Origin: Grammothele lineata
Taxonomy: Eukaryota > Basidiomycota > Agaricomycetes > Polyporales > Polyporaceae
Assembly: GCA_002150815.3 (NCBI GenBank)
Contig: NDFF03000024.1
Span: forward strand, 326,499 to 390,498
DNA length: 64,000 nucleotides
Direction: 5' to 3'
The notes beneath the pieces were generated by a model, which had not been told where the DNA came from, searched no databases, and saw only the letters and a list, made by a program, of their open reading frames with translations. Of this stretch, positions 1 through 13,600 are shown in pieces. The translations under genes and the position numbers were made by a program. Within the stretch, counting starts at the first letter, position 1. Each line of letters starts with the position of its first letter.

Positions 1-3000
1 CTTGCTTCGCGCGGGCCGTGTCACTGCACACGCACCAACTGGCCGCTCCGCAAGCACGTCCGGTCCCAGTACAACGCGCCGTCCTGTGTTCCTCCCTAAC
101 TCGCTAGTAGAAACTCCCCGCCACCCGCCACCCGCCACCCGCCGCCCACCGCCCACCGCCCACCGCATTCCAATCGCGCACGAAGAACGTTGGCCCGAGA
201 AAGAGCTCACAAAGTCCCCTCCCCGCGCCGCGTGCGCCCCGCCCGCCGCCGACGCGCGAGGTCCGGTCGCGTCTCACTCCGGCACGCCGCCCCCCCTCCC
301 CCCCTTCCCGCTACCCCGCGCGTCCGTGCGGTCGTCCCGGCACGCGTTCTCTTCCTGTCTTTTCTTCCTCTTCTTCAGGCTCTAACGCACGTAGACACAC
401 GTGCACTCGTGAGTCAGGCACGCGCGGGCCCCGGGTGCGCGTGCAATAAAGCTATAGCACAGTGGTTCATTGGGGGTGTCCGTGCTGTCTACATACAGTC
501 CAACGGCGGACGGTAGATGGGGTGGTAAGAGGTGTGTACTGGAGGATCCGTGCGGGCCCGGTGTGCGTGCCTTGCGCACGCGTTTCCTCGAATTCCTGCC
601 AGGTACCTCTTAGTCTTCGAAAGTTCGAACATCGCGTACTCGTACACAGTAAGTACGTACATACGTACTTACGTCCGCGCGCAAAGGACGTCTCCATGGC
701 GACCACACGCACACGCATACGCATGACGAGACCGTCCACGTCCACGCTCCATACAGAACTCGCCTCCCGCGCGCTGCACTAGTACCGCTCCTCACTCAAG
801 CTCCGGAATGAATTACCATTGGCGCGAGGCGCGAGAAGCCAAGGCCCAAGGCTGTCAAAACCCCCGGGACGGCCGGTGAGGTAAGTTCTTAGCCGCACTC
901 GTCCAGATTTCAGATTTCCACAGAGAACATCCCCCCCCTCTGTCCCCTCCCCTCGCCGCGCACCTCCCACCTCTCACGGCGCGCCGCCCGGGATGTGCGC
1001 CGGAGGTCCCACGCCGAACGCCCTTCATGCCCCGGCCCACCGAACGAACCTCAAGTGACAAGTACTGACAAGCTTCGGAATTCGTGGTCTTCTAGGGTCT
1101 TCTTCTGCGCTGCGGAGCTGCTTCAAGCCTTGGGGAGAGCGTGAGTGAGCGTGACGCGGGGCCGCCAGGTACGTAGGTACGTACGGCGCGCGGGGTGCGG
1201 CGCGCCGGATTCCGGTCGCGGCAGGGCTTCAAGTTACGGTTCGGCCTTCTGGGGACCGCTGGGTGTGCTGCGTCCCTGGCTGCTGCCGCCGCTTTCGTCT
1301 TTGCAAGCGCTCCCAAGGCTCCTTCGACACGCATCAGCCTCAGCGTGGCTTGAGTCCGGAGAGGATGCGCGCGGCGCATGGCTTACGGTACGTGGCACTG
1401 CTCTGCGCTACCACTACTCTATAGTATCGTCACAGGCGGCCACCCCGAGCTGTTGTTACCACCAACTTACTCGCTTACTAAAGTTATGACGTGGTGCGCC
1501 CTGGCTCTGGCTCTGGCGCGCCCCGCGGCGGCTGGCGCTGCTTGCAGGGCCGGACGGCGGACGCTGTACGCTGATCGATGATCCCTCCCCCGCGCTTGTC
1601 TATGAACGCACTTGCTACGCAACCGTGAACCGTCAGCAACCACCTTTCTCTCCGACGCGGGTGGGGCGCCGTGCGCCCCGGCGTACTAAGTAGCGTGCAC
1701 CCCGACGCCCGGAGGGAACGAAAGCCACCGCGAGTCCGCGACGTATCACGAAGCGAACAGAGCCCTCCGAGGCGCGAGCTTCTATGCACGTAAGGCCCAA
1801 CCACCTTCAACTTCAAGTGGATGCCCGGGCCCGGGCCCGGGGAGAACCGTCCGCGTGGCTCCGCACCTTCTCCTCGCTTCTTCTCCGGCATACTTACACG
1901 CATGCGCACACATCATACGTGCCAAGGGCCCTCCGCCAAACCCCGCCCCTTACGTGCCGCCCCAGCCGCCTCCGATCCCGACGCCGGTCGCGGAATCGCT
2001 ACCTTCTAGTCCGATGCGGCACGGGGCGCAGTTGTCGTATCGCGCGTCGCTCGGGCTTCGCGCCGCGGGTCTTGCTTGGCTCGCCGTTCGCCGCTCACCG
2101 CTCGCGCGGAGCTCTCGGTGTCTAGACAGGTACCTGTGGACACTGGAATTCCGCGGAGATCCAAGTGGTGCATCATACAACAGTAAAGACGTACGCACTT
2201 ACGTTTAGATGAGTTGTATGGGCGGTGAGCGCGTCGTTTAACTCGGTGGTGCATCATAATAATATGCCTAAAAACGAGACGCCTTTTGCTGATAGGTCGC
2301 GCCACAAACGTGTCCCCGCGGAGGTTCAGAAAACGATCGATATGACCAGTCCGGAGGCCTGAGGACGCTCGGGCGATCCCTTCCCACCGTCCAGGCATCA
2401 TGACGCGACACCCGGTGACTATGGTAATAGGCCACTAGTCACGAGTCGTCAGTCTATCCAGAGCGCGCGGCGCGTGCGGTGAGATGTGCTTGACTTAGAT
2501 CTCCATGCACGCCCTCTACGGGATTGTACCGTATGAACACATACGCACACCAAAGGCCTTCCCATCCCCCTCAGGCACGCCAATACTTGACGTCGCGCTA
2601 TCTGCACTTGCGCCGCAACGTCCGATCTGCAGCTCCCCGACAGACCGAGATGAACTCCGGGCCCCACGGGGATCGCGTGCGTCCATTGAGTAGCCGGATG
2701 GCGGGGGCATCGGCTGGTATCGGGCTGCATACTATAGCGTGTAGCGTTACAGTTCCGAAGAGGGTTCCCTAATTTCAAAGTCATGACCGACTCCCGAGTA
2801 CGTGCGCAAGCTTCGCAAGAAGCGCGGGCGGGGCGTCACCCTCCGTGTCCGAAGGACAAGGAATGAGCTCAATAGGGAGCGAGGGGCCCTGTGCATGCGA
2901 GTCGGAGGGATGCTCCGTGCTCGACGGACGGCGGGTTGCTCGGGATGGATGGCGTCTTTCCTAGCGGCGTTGGACGAGATCCCGTACGGTTTGACGAAAG

Positions 3001-6000
3001 CTGAGTTGTTCACGCGTAGATTCGTAGACAGCCTGGGTCAGGAGTTTCTGTATCTTCGGTATGCTTTCCAAGGAACCATCATTGCGGCGATATTCTCCCA
3101 CCTCGCCGCCACCCACTCGGACTGTTCCCCGCTTGCCACACGATGCGAGACGTCGACTTTTGCTTTCCACTGCATCTCTTGCGCCGAACCTAGATAACCT
3201 CCTCGGACGCCAAGCAACCGCGTGCACGTGTACACACACATCCATGGACCACATCGGACAGTCGCAACGAACAACGAGCAATGCCACCATGCGGCTCGAG
3301 ATTGTTACACCCTGACAGGCCAACAAGCCAGCAGTGCGCACCGTGCTTCGGCGGTTTGCGATGTCATGATGTCTTGGGGTGAGTGGCTGTCCAAAAGGCA
3401 CCGAGCACCACGCCTTTCATTAAGATTGCGAGTGAGCACTGAGTTACGATTCACGGACCTCCCGCCGCACCATGTGCATACGTGCGTCTGCCGCCTCGCC
3501 TCGTCTCGCTTGTACGAAGCATGTAGTATGCAGCCTGGTGACTGGTCCGCCCAAAGCCCGGATTGCACGCGCGCGAGGGCGGCTTCTCTGGGACGTCGGC
3601 TCCGCGTGGAAGATGCGTTCTACCAGATAACAACGAATTTTCGCGGATGAAAGAGAGGCCTGTTCTACACATTCAGCTGTCATATAGCCGGGCAAGAGTC
3701 GCGCGGGTCGTCCAGGCACGCACGTTCGCGATGTTCTACCAGTATTTCTTTCCTCGAGCTTCCGACCTAGTCTTGCTGCGGCCTGTTGTTCAACATCCGG
3801 GTACCCGGTATGCCATTCGACAGCCTTCCTTTGGAAAGCTCAAAGCGAGTATCATACTCACGCTCAGCGGCGGCGGGGCGGACGGCCCGGGTGCGGGGGG
3901 TCGTGTGAGAGAGCGCGGGGAGAGCGCGGTGTTGGATGTGTCCACAGACGGCGATGGACGGCCCTTCGCGGCGCGGTGCCGGGTGTTCGTGCCTGTCCAC
4001 GTCAATGCAAAATTGACACAACACACCGAACACGCTGAGCCGAAGTACGTGAAACGAGTGGTCAGGTCGCCGGCGCACGCGCCGCACACGCATGTGGTTC
4101 GGGCGCGCATACGTACGACAAGTCGTGTGCTATCCATCCACAACGGCACGTCCGATCGAGAAGGGACCCCTCGCCGGTGTTCCTCGCGGCAGCTCGCTGG
4201 AGGAGTAGGAAGAACGATGGTCATAAGGAGCCATCTGCTTGGGGGGTCGGCCGTGCCGGGCCTCCCTTGCGGGAAACCTAAACCCACGAGGAGCCTCTGG
4301 GCACGGGGGGCGTGACGTTCACGCGCACGTCCACGCGCACGGTCCACGGTCCACCCCGGCGTCGGGCGTCGAACGTCGAAGCTCGAAGCAGCCCCGAAGC
4401 TCCAGGCTCGAACTTCGAAGCCGCAAGAAGCGGGGGCGGTGGGAAAGGGCGGGATGCCGTAACAGCGCGGGCTTCGCGTTGGCTGAAGCTCTGAAGGTGT
4501 CTCCGCCGTCGCCGACGCATCTGCCCGACGCTGGCAGGCGGGTGTTGGGTGAGCGAGCGGCGGCGCGATAAGCTCGCACCCGCACGCGTGCCGTATGGCT
4601 CTCTGGTGGCCAGAGCTAGGCGGGACAACTGGCGAGGCCCCACCCGAACTTGCTGCAGCCGCCTCGAATTCTTGGTCGCGCGGCATGGCGGGCCCCGGGC
4701 TCAGGCCTCGGGTTCGCCGCAACTTAACAGGATGCGGGCGCAGTGCAGCGCATGGCCGACCCCCGCCCATGCGTGGAAGCAGGACAGGAGGGGTGGGTCG
4801 CCGGGGCCCCAAACGGGCAAGTAGGAAGGAGCGCTGCCGCGAAGAGTGTCGTTCTGCGCAATATCCCAGCGCACGAGCGGCGGGCGCTGGAGGGGGGGAG
4901 GAGCGGAGATGACGTCCTCGTAACGTGCGTGCTGTATGTGGTGACGGGATAGTGGTTGCCTGCGATCGATAGCCAAGACACCGAGTCAGCGTGTGTACGC
5001 GGCGGTGGCTGCTCGGCAGCGCGAAAGGACTGACATTCGGCATGCACACTCTTTGAGTGTGCGTCATTACGGCGACATCCTGAGACGTTCTGAGTGTAGC
5101 TGCGAGCAGAAAAAATTTAGGCCGTCAGTATTACTTGACGCTAGACTCTAACGCGAACCACGACCGCCGCCCGCCTCCGTAGTAGCGACCGTCAAAGCGA
5201 GAAGGCAAGCGGATGAGGCCCGATATGGTCTTGGGACCCTGAGATGCGCCTGCCCTGTGCGCGCGCGTCGCCAGAAAGAAGATGTCGCCCTACGTTTCAT
5301 CGCCAGCAAAACCGCCCGAAGTCCTGACCAATGACCACAGCACAGAACGTTCTGACCGTGACTGTGCCAGCACCGCGGCGTGTCGGACGGACGCACCCGC
5401 CGCCGCACATCGCAAGCGCACCGTGCATCGACGCAGCGCGCATGCGCATAACGTTTAGGCCGGCGCGCACATACGCGTGTTCGACAGGCGAGCAGAAGGG
5501 CTCTTCCCGCCTTCGTCTTCAGTCCCATGACAGACGCAGCGAGCCCGGTCGAGGAACGGTCGGTGCGCCCAGACTCCGCCGCCCCCGCGCACGTCAGCCG
5601 GCGTGGAACTATCCGAGGCACGGGCTGCGGTCGAGTGCGCCTGACGTTCTTTGGAAGGGCATCGGATCGATGGGAGGGGCCGTTGGCACGGAACGCGCGA
5701 TTGAGTCACGGACTGTGTACCAGTACGGGCGGGCGGGCGGGCGGGCGGGCGGGGAAGGTTCCAGCTGTCGTCGTCCTACGTGCTAGTGCCGGGCGCCCGT
5801 GCGGTGCAGTGATGAGCAACACTAATCTTGGTCCGAGGCCCTTCCCGTGCTTCCTTTCCCTGCTTCCCAGGTCTGGCAGTACGTTTTCCCTTCGCGCGCA
5901 GACGCGGGTACCGTGTGCGTGACAGCGTATCGTCCCTGTATAGACCCGACGAGATATCGAGCGACGAGTACAGTATGAGGACACCGGACTAGCGGGGGAA

Positions 6001-8780
6001 ACAGGAAAACGGCCGGCGTTGCGGCCCGGCGCCGTGTTCTCCGGGACCTTCGACGCCTCCCGGCGAATTCTTAGCCTGTAGTCTAGTAGCCGCTCAATTT
6101 GCTGGGGATTTGGGTTTAGTTTCGGTACGGTGAACTTCCGAGCTCCTCGAACGCTGACAGCGCGATAGATTTCGCTCTGGAGGTGAAATTCTTGCTACTC
6201 ACGGATGCAGACGTATGACTGAGGTGAAGCCGCGGACGAGGCACCCACGCGCCCCAGCTGCGACGCGGCGAGAGGGTGGGCTGCAATTGAGGAGGGCCAG
6301 GATAAATCCAGAATAGTGCGCGATATGTTCGGAGACGGAGGTACCGGGGCAGTGGACGATTGAGGACTGCGGTCGGCCGACGGCCTACGGCGTCCTTCAT
6401 TCCGCTTTAGTGCTTGAGTCCCCGGAGAAGTATCGCGGTGAGGCCTGAAAGATGCGGACCGCCGGCCACACGGAGACCGGCCGGGAGGCGTCTTTGAGTT
6501 TGGCGACCCTTCGGTTGGCCGGCGGAGCCCATAAACTGCTTAGGAAAGTCTAGGACAGCACCCACATTGGTCTCGCTGACCATACGAGGAGCTCTGTGCC
6601 TTCTGTCGGCGCGTCAATAATGAGGTAACGCATCCAAAAGTCTAGATTCGGACACTTCAGATACAGTACTCACCCCAGCCGTTGCCTAATACGATAGCGA
6701 AGATCAGGGCTTATAGGCAGGGTCGACGAGCGACGGGACGCTCGTGTCGACTTGAAAGTCGGGACCCGACTTTACTTGTGCACATGGTCGGGCTGACAGG
6801 GGATATCTGGCCACCGAATGCGGTTAGTAAACGAAATTAGCAATCTATTGTATATCTGCTGCGAGATGCGAGAACTCTAACCTCTTGGCATCTTAGCCAC
6901 GTATAAGGTGTGCTTCTACACAGGTGTCGACCCTCTCCCTCGCACAGGATGGAGCTAATCACAACAATTCATTTTCCTGCGACGAGCCACCCGAGAAATA
7001 AACACCGAAACCACACGTGTTACCATCTTTGAGCCGACTAGGTCCGTTGTCGAGACCTAGTTCTGATTCTGCTAGTGGACGAGCAGATAGTCTTCAAGTG
7101 ACAGCGCGCACCTGGGAATCATCGAACGGGTGAAGGGAAAGGGGCTGGAGCCAATGAAGTAATGCAAGAATCTGTTGTTACGATCGTCCTCGTATATGAA
7201 CTGAAATTGAAAGAGAAACGGCAAGGCTCACCTTGGAATCGAAGCTCGGCGAGGCCGGCCAGTTGAAGTGCGGCGAGAACAAGGTGGTTGTCACTATACG
7301 CACCAACCAACCAGCGTCATCGAACGCGATAGGGTTGTTGATGGCGAAGACTCAACCCCACGCGTTCGCACCCGACGCCCCCACCGGTCCACCATGTCCC
7401 CCCATCATTACCGAGAACGCGACATGAATGAGATGGTGTTGGGATGTCTCGACTTCGAGCCGACAAAAAGTGTACTCAGAGGCAGTGTTGGCGGTGACGC
7501 GACGCGAGTCCGACCCCGCCGAGAGCATACTGAAGTGTTGATGCTTGATCTCTGTGCAAGGATGTGCTGAGCCGCGCATACATAGACACCGGCTAGATCC
7601 TCTTCATGCATTCAAAGCAACACATAGCACGTAACTTCTGGTGGTATGGAGTCAGCGGGCCAGGTAGTCGTCGGAACCCACTGCGATTCGTGGCATTCGG
7701 AGGAGCGACGTTCTGGGAAATGGTATCGCTCACCTATCAACATCAACTATCATTGGAGGTAGCGACACACTTCCAGTAGGTTTGCAATTGCAAGCGCCGC
7801 GGCTCGAAGGGATAAGTGATGGACCCGAGTGAAACGCCGCTGAGAGTTGCGCAGTGAGAAGCGCCCGATGTCGCATCAAAAGTTCAACGGCTCGTCGGGT
7901 CCCGGCCATAGCCGTGCCGGTCTCAGGCTGCACGATCACGTCGCTGCTGTGCTCTTCCTCCTTCATCTCAGTGTAGGACAACTTCCTAGCGCGAGCCTAG
8001 AGCAAAACCCAACCAGGATGTTGACCTCACGCCCACTGCCGACCGCATGTGTGTTGCTCACTGCTCGCGTGAATAGGAACTGCCCCGGGCAGGCGCGAGA
8101 GCTCCAGGCAGACCGGTGAGTCGGGCTTTTTTCGCAGTACTTACGCCCTGCGTTTGTTAACTGCAGCATCGGACACTCTGTTTCACGATATAAGTCTTGG
8201 CTCGAGTGAGCCGGACGAAGCCAAACAATGCAGAACGAGCATAAAAGAGGTAGGCGGCAAACCAATCGAGCTATGTAGGGATAGAGATGCAAAAGGCATC
8301 GATGGGACAATGGCTGAGAGTTTTCAAAGTACTGCCCCGCTGCGGGAACTGCCGGAAGACCCCATGATAATCGTCTTCAACAAGATGCCGTGATGGTGAC
8401 GCGCAAGAACGGCATCAACGCGAATCTCTGTGCCGCGGTGAGTTACACATCAAACGGCATCTGGGGTATAGACATTCGAAATATGAACTCCTCCAGTATC
8501 CACAGGTCCATTCCCAAGACTTGACGTTAATAGCTGAGGTATATCTCTGGTGTCGGTACCTCGCTGCTACTGGTACTTCTCGAGCTTAGGGTGCCATTTA
8601 TCGTCTAGTCAAAGCGATACGTTTCGTCTCGCTTACCCGACCATCTTTACCGAACTTCTCCAACCTCAAAACTTGATCGACATCGCCTCTTTGTCCTATA
8701 CAGGCACAGCGCGAAGTGTTCAGACCAATGACGATCATGCGGTCCGATGTGGTTACTCGGCGCGGTCCCACAAGCCCGAG
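1..8780. other. Long stretch without a recognisable gene
   Basis: No reading frame here reads like a conserved protein. The longest open frames, for example a minus-strand frame around 3790-5067, are rich in Arg, Pro, Ala and Ser and show no domain, which is expected by chance in GC-rich DNA. Visible structure is limited to C-rich short tandem repeats near 118-166, ACGTAC-type palindromic runs near 650-680, seven CGGG units at 5726-5753 and two adjacent hairpins at 6722-6773. Whether this is an old transposon graveyard, a subtelomeric stretch or plain intergenic DNA cannot be told from this sequence. Confidence 0.6.
5726..5753 (+). repeat. (CGGG)7 microsatellite, G-quadruplex candidate
   Basis: Seven perfect CGGG units in a row followed by one more G. 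Four or more GGG runs separated by single C residues is the classical pattern for a compact G-quadruplex. There is no gene nearby that it obviously regulates. Confidence 0.85.
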
Positions 8781-8781
8781 T

Positions 8782-9040
8782 CACGGTATAGTATAAGATG
8801 CTCAAGAGACGACCCCCAGCCCTCATTCTCCTTCTCTCAAATTCTCTTGTTTACGTTCTTCTCTCGAAACCTCTTGTTCACACACGGGCTGTGTATTCTC
8901 TTTCTTTGCCGCTCTACTCTTTCCTTATTGCTTCGTTCACGACTCGTCATTTCAAAGCAAGTCCGGACCCTAGCGTCGAGGCCGACATGTGGATAGCCGG
9001 CTGATTACTACTCGTTTCAAAACCATCCACTCTTTCAAAC
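8782..9040 (+). promoter_or_regulatory. Putative promoter and leader of the cysteine-rich secreted protein
   Basis: A TATA-like run (TATAGTATAAG, about 8785-8795) is followed by a pyrimidine-rich CT stretch, as is common around fungal transcription starts, and then the ATG at 9041. The distance of about 250 bases is long, so the leader may be extended or contain an intron. This is inference from composition only. Confidence 0.35.
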
Positions 9041-9598
9041 ATGAAGTTCCCCCTCATCCTCGTGTTCGCTCTCGTCAACTGTAAGTATCCACCTCCTCTG
9101 GTCGTGAAATAGTTTAGTTGCTCACTGGTCCCTTCAGTCGCTGCTGCTTCCTACGTGCCGCGTGCGGCCCCTGGAACGCAGTTCATCACCGGCCCTTGCC
9201 AGAGCGACGCCGATTGCGCCTCCAGCTGCTGTGGCTTCAACTCGGGCAAGTGCGCAGGCCCGGTCATCGCGCAGGAGCGCGACGGCGGCTGCGGCTTCGG
9301 GGACGCCGAGCCCAACGACATCGCCGCGCAGAAGTTCCACGCGGGCCAGGCTCAGGCTCGCCGAGAAGCCGTGCCAAGAGCGAGCAAGTCTACCAAACGT
9401 CCGAGCTCGCCTAAGCCCGGCACCCAGCACATTACTGGCTTGTGCAAGAAAGACGCCGATTGCGCGTCCCATTGCTGTGGCTTCAAGACTGGGAGGTGCG
9501 CTAGCCCCCTCGTCGCGGATGTGCTTGACGGCGGCTGCGGCTTTGGCGACACCGCGCCCCACATCGCGATTTGGAAGTTCCGCACTGGCAAAGCCTGA
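9041..9598 (+). CDS. Secreted cysteine-rich protein with two tandem BAS2-like domains
   Basis: Two exons (9041-9080 and 9138-9598) give 166 residues. The hydrophobic start MKFPLILVFALVN followed by small residues is a signal peptide, with cleavage likely near residue 18. Two copies of a six-cysteine domain follow, about residues 27-68 and 109-150. Each has the order C, DADC, CC, C and DGGCGFG. This pattern is that of the fungal family annotated as biotrophy-associated secreted protein 2 (BAS2), known from small secreted proteins and effectors; the function in saprotrophs is unknown. The linker contains RR at 88-89 and KR at 100-101, possible Kex2-type cleavage sites that would separate the two domains. 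Family members I know of usually have one domain, so the doubling is notable. The ATG was chosen because it gives a signal peptide and the intron has a clean GTAAGT donor. Confidence 0.85.
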
Positions 9599-10644
9599 GG
9601 GTTCTGGTGAGGACTCATTGGGTTACGATCCGTTACGGTCTTCATATTTGGCATGGTTGTGTATGCCGTTGACGTTGTGCGAACGGATTGGAGTGATTTG
9701 TAGCAGGCAAAGTGGACTTAATGCAGACCTTCCTTTTACCATTCATTTTTTGATGTGCTGACTTACTGGATCTCGAAGGAACGTGCCAGGGCGTGAGTCG
9801 TTAAGCTTTGAGGTGTCCAGTTGTCTGTTACTTACGATACCTACAACTTGTCTGCTTTACGCACTCACGTTCATCCAGGGATCTCTAAATGCGCATCCAG
9901 CGCGCATATAAGCAACGCCCGAGACGTTTTAGTTGGTCGTACATGATTTTTCCTTTCATAGGATGGTCCCTGGATGGAGGCTACGCGAGTGCGATGTGCG
10001 AGTTCGGTGCGAGCCGTGGGACCGCGAGAGAACACATGGCATCAAAGAGACTCTCTGGAACCGGGTGATGGGTAGGTACAGTAATACCAACCGATTTCTC
10101 AACGCGTCTCTTGAAGGATCTGGGTAAGGTCAACCGGGAGTGCCGTCAGCGTCGGAGATATGAGACGTCACTGCGGCCGCTTCGGTAAATAGAGCGTCTA
10201 TCTAATCTAATCGGTAGCCTCTGGCGTTAGAAGAAGCGTTCCTGAGATTCCTTCCGTTCCACTGCCAGCGTGCCTGAATTTCGGCTGGGCCGGGGCTCTT
10301 CCGTCTCCTCCTCGACATGTTCAACACGCCCATATATATGTACTCAACCCACTCAGTTCGTCCTGCACCTTGAAGCTTTTGCAGCCCAAAACTTTGGCAA
10401 TCATTCCCCATCTCAGATCATCTCAGACCTGTGCAGCAACAAAGGTGTGCAATATCGTTTCTGAACCATCACTCCGTCCCCCGCCCGTTGGCGACCATCA
10501 GTCGTCCCGCGTTCGTGGGTGTTCCGTACCTCCGAAGCCAAATATCATCGCAACCGAAATTACTCGTCATGCTCTTTGCTCCTTGCCCGTGAGCACCGAG
10601 TCTCTCGCCTCTTTCTTTCTCTTCCTCTTCCTTTCTTTCCGGTC
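9599..10644. other. Intergenic region with promoter of the Ser/Thr-rich membrane protein
   Basis: No gene seen. TATA-like runs occur at 9905-9910 and at about 10330-10337 (CATATATATG). A long CT-rich stretch from about 10570 to 10640 leads into the ATG at 10645, as is typical upstream of strongly expressed fungal genes. Confidence 0.5.
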
Positions 10645-13600
10645 ATGGCACCGCTGTTCGGGCGTGCCCTCGCCTTCAAGCGCGAGGACGCCTCTTCTTC
10701 AGGTGGTACGTCTGCTGTCTGTCTGACAGACTCTATCCGACCCCTCATACCCCTGCCAAGTGTTTCGATAGTTCCTGTCATAGTGTCCAAAGACGTGCTC
10801 AAACCTCCACCCTACAGCGCAGGCTAGCCCTGCTGCTTCGTCTTCGTCTTCGTCCTTCGTTTCGTCTTCTACTTCCGAGAGTAAACCGGTCAGCTCAACG
10901 GTGGCATCATCCGCAAGTTCGAGCAAAGATGCGACATCCACGGCTGCCCCGACCACTTCGGACGCACCCACGTCTTCGTCAGGTGCGCTTCCGACATCCT
11001 CAGCCATACCGCCGTCTTCGACGAGCTCTTCGCAAGCGGAAACAACCTCCGCCGCCTCTTCGGCATCAGCCTCAGCTACGACCTCTGCGTCTGCTGTAGA
11101 CACGACTTCGTCGGTGGCCAGTACATCTACCACGGAATCTACGACGTCATCTACTTCATCCGCCGTCGTTTCTTCCACGGAGGCCACTACTGCGTCTTCG
11201 TCTACATCCTCCTCACCTCCAACAACCTCCGCGGTCAGCTCTAACACCACGTCGTCCACAGCACCCTCCTCCGCAACATCCTCGGCGAACGCGTCAACCT
11301 CTGCAGTGCTGCTCCCTAGCGCCATTGGTTCGGAGGACCCCACGAGCAGTACGTTTCTCTCTCCCTCTCCCACTCCCCCGCCGCCCGTTGCCTGACGACT
11401 ACTCGTCCGCGGCGAAAACCAGCGGCGAAACCCTCTACTGCTACCGCAGTTTCCACGACCCCCGCCACGCCCGCCTCCGCTTCGTCTGACTCTGGGAGTG
11501 GTCCGTCCAGGCTGACCGTCGCTTCGTCAGCGTCAGCGTCAGCATCGGCGTCCGCACCTGCCACGGAGACTTCCGCCAGTTCTGCTCAGGCTTCCGCAAG
11601 CTCCGTCTCTGCGTCGTCTGCCACGACGACCAGCGGCGCCGCCTCAAGCTCGGCCAATGCGGGCTCTACCACGGAGACGGCGAGCGCGGGTACGGGCGCG
11701 AGTGGGAGTGAGAGCGCGAGCGCGAGTGCGAACGGTTCATCGACAAATGGCGGGTTGGTCCCATCGGCTATCACGTGAGTACTTTCTTCCATCTAGTTTT
11801 ACTTGGCAGTGGGGGATGGGTTCGTCGTTCGTGGCATCCTGATGGGTGCTGAGCGCCAGTAAATGTCTCGCTCATTGAACCGTTTTCGAGCGCACCCGGA
11901 GTACGGATCGGGGCGGGTTATCCGCCCACAGACCTTCCGACTGTGACCGGCCATTATCCTTGATGACGCATATGCTCAATGTTCCGTGTGTTTTAGGGGA
12001 CCGGCCGACAGTGGCCCTACGTCTGCAGGAAGCAGCAGCGCGACGCCTACCAGCCCAGCCTCCGCATCTGCGACTCCTACCACCGCCGCGGGCGCGTCCG
12101 CTGCGAGCCAGCCTGCTGCTGGCTCTAGCAGTGCTGCAGCTGGGGCCGCTACACCTTCGACCGCCCCGAACAACAGCGGTAGCAACAACGGCAGCGGCAA
12201 CAACGGTAGCGGCAACAACGGTGCCTCCAGTGCTGCGGCTCCGCAGAACGGCAACACCAACGCTGGGAACACGAACACGGGGGCAGCCAGTTCTTCAAAC
12301 GCTGTCGCTCCGATTAGCTCGACGGATGCGTCCCCGACCGGATCCAACAACAGCGCGGCCGGTTCTGCCGCAGCGAGCGGGCCTGCAGAGAGCAGTGCGA
12401 CAGACTCTCAGCCGACGGCCGCACCTGCGTCTAGTGCTGCCGCTGCCACGAGCACCTCTGTCAGCGTGTCGTAGGTCGATCCATACGCCGAGTGAGCGGA
12501 AAATCTCTGACAATGATGGATTAGCTTGTCACAACCCGCCCAGCGCGCCAAAGACAGTGCTCCAACCAACTCTGCGACGCCTGTCACGACCACCGTTACG
12601 AGCCTTTCGACATTCAGCACGCCGACAGTTATTGTCAACGATGGCACCTCCTCCACGTCCTTCCAGCTCACCACAAGCACGTCCGTCTTCACGACTGTGA
12701 CCACCCCACCCGCCGCGACCACCATCGCTGCGTCCAGCGCGTCGTATGCCTCTCCATTTTTCTTCCCTATCACGCGCTAACTGCATCAACAGGGGTAGCA
12801 GCACCCTCTCCCCCGCGCAGATCGGCGGGATCGTAGGAGGGCTCTTGGGCGCCCTCGCGCTCGTCGCGCTGGCCGGCTTCTGCTTCTGGCGCGCACGCGC
12901 ACGCAGGCGCGCCGCGTATATGGGTGGGGGAATCACCTTCGAGTCTTACGTCCCCCGCTCGCCCTCGGTCGTCCCCGACTCGCCCCACTTTTCCGTCGAG
13001 GACGCCATCGCGCCTGCCGCTCCGGCGATGACCTACGCCGGCTCCGCCGCTAGCACGGTTCCGGGTGCAGGCGCAGGCGCAGGGATGGGCGCAGGGTCAG
13101 GAGCAGCCCCGCCGACGCTACCCCCGATCGCGCGAGAGCCGCTGCTGATGGCGTACGCGCCAGGCGCGCGCTCCGAGCTCTTCCCGAGCATCGCGTCGAC
13201 CTCGACGCTGACCGGGGGCATGGAGATCAGCCCCGCAGACAGCGTTGGGGCGAGCGCGGCGCGGCCGAGCCTCCGGGACACGATCATGAGCCGCACGACG
13301 GCGGCGAGCGTCGTCGTGCCGTCTGCGGGCCACTCGAGCTGGAGCGCGGACGCGGTGTTGGATCCGTTTGTGGACCCGCCAATGCCAGGCGCGCGCCCGC
13401 CGTCTGCGGCGGCGGTTAGTGTTGAAGGTGGGAAGAGTGTGGATCCTTTTGCGGATCCGGAGAAGGGGCTGGGTGTAGGCCCGCGGGCGTCGGTCGCTTC
13501 GCTCGCCCCGCCGTCGCCGCTGCCCCGTCCGGGGCACACGAGGCTTTCGATCGCGAGCACCGCGGACGTTTCGGTGAGTCTATCTGTTTGATCCTACTGT

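Noticed and set aside
3790..5067. Long minus-strand open frame of 425 codons
   Set aside because: Composition is Arg/Pro/Ser/Ala-rich with no motif, as expected from GC-rich non-coding DNA; overlapping frames on the other strand are equally open.
6179..6193. The word GAGGTGAAATTCTT, identical to a conserved stretch of nuclear 18S rRNA
   Set aside because: The flanking bases do not continue the 18S sequence on either side, so this is a chance match or at most an unrecognisable relic.
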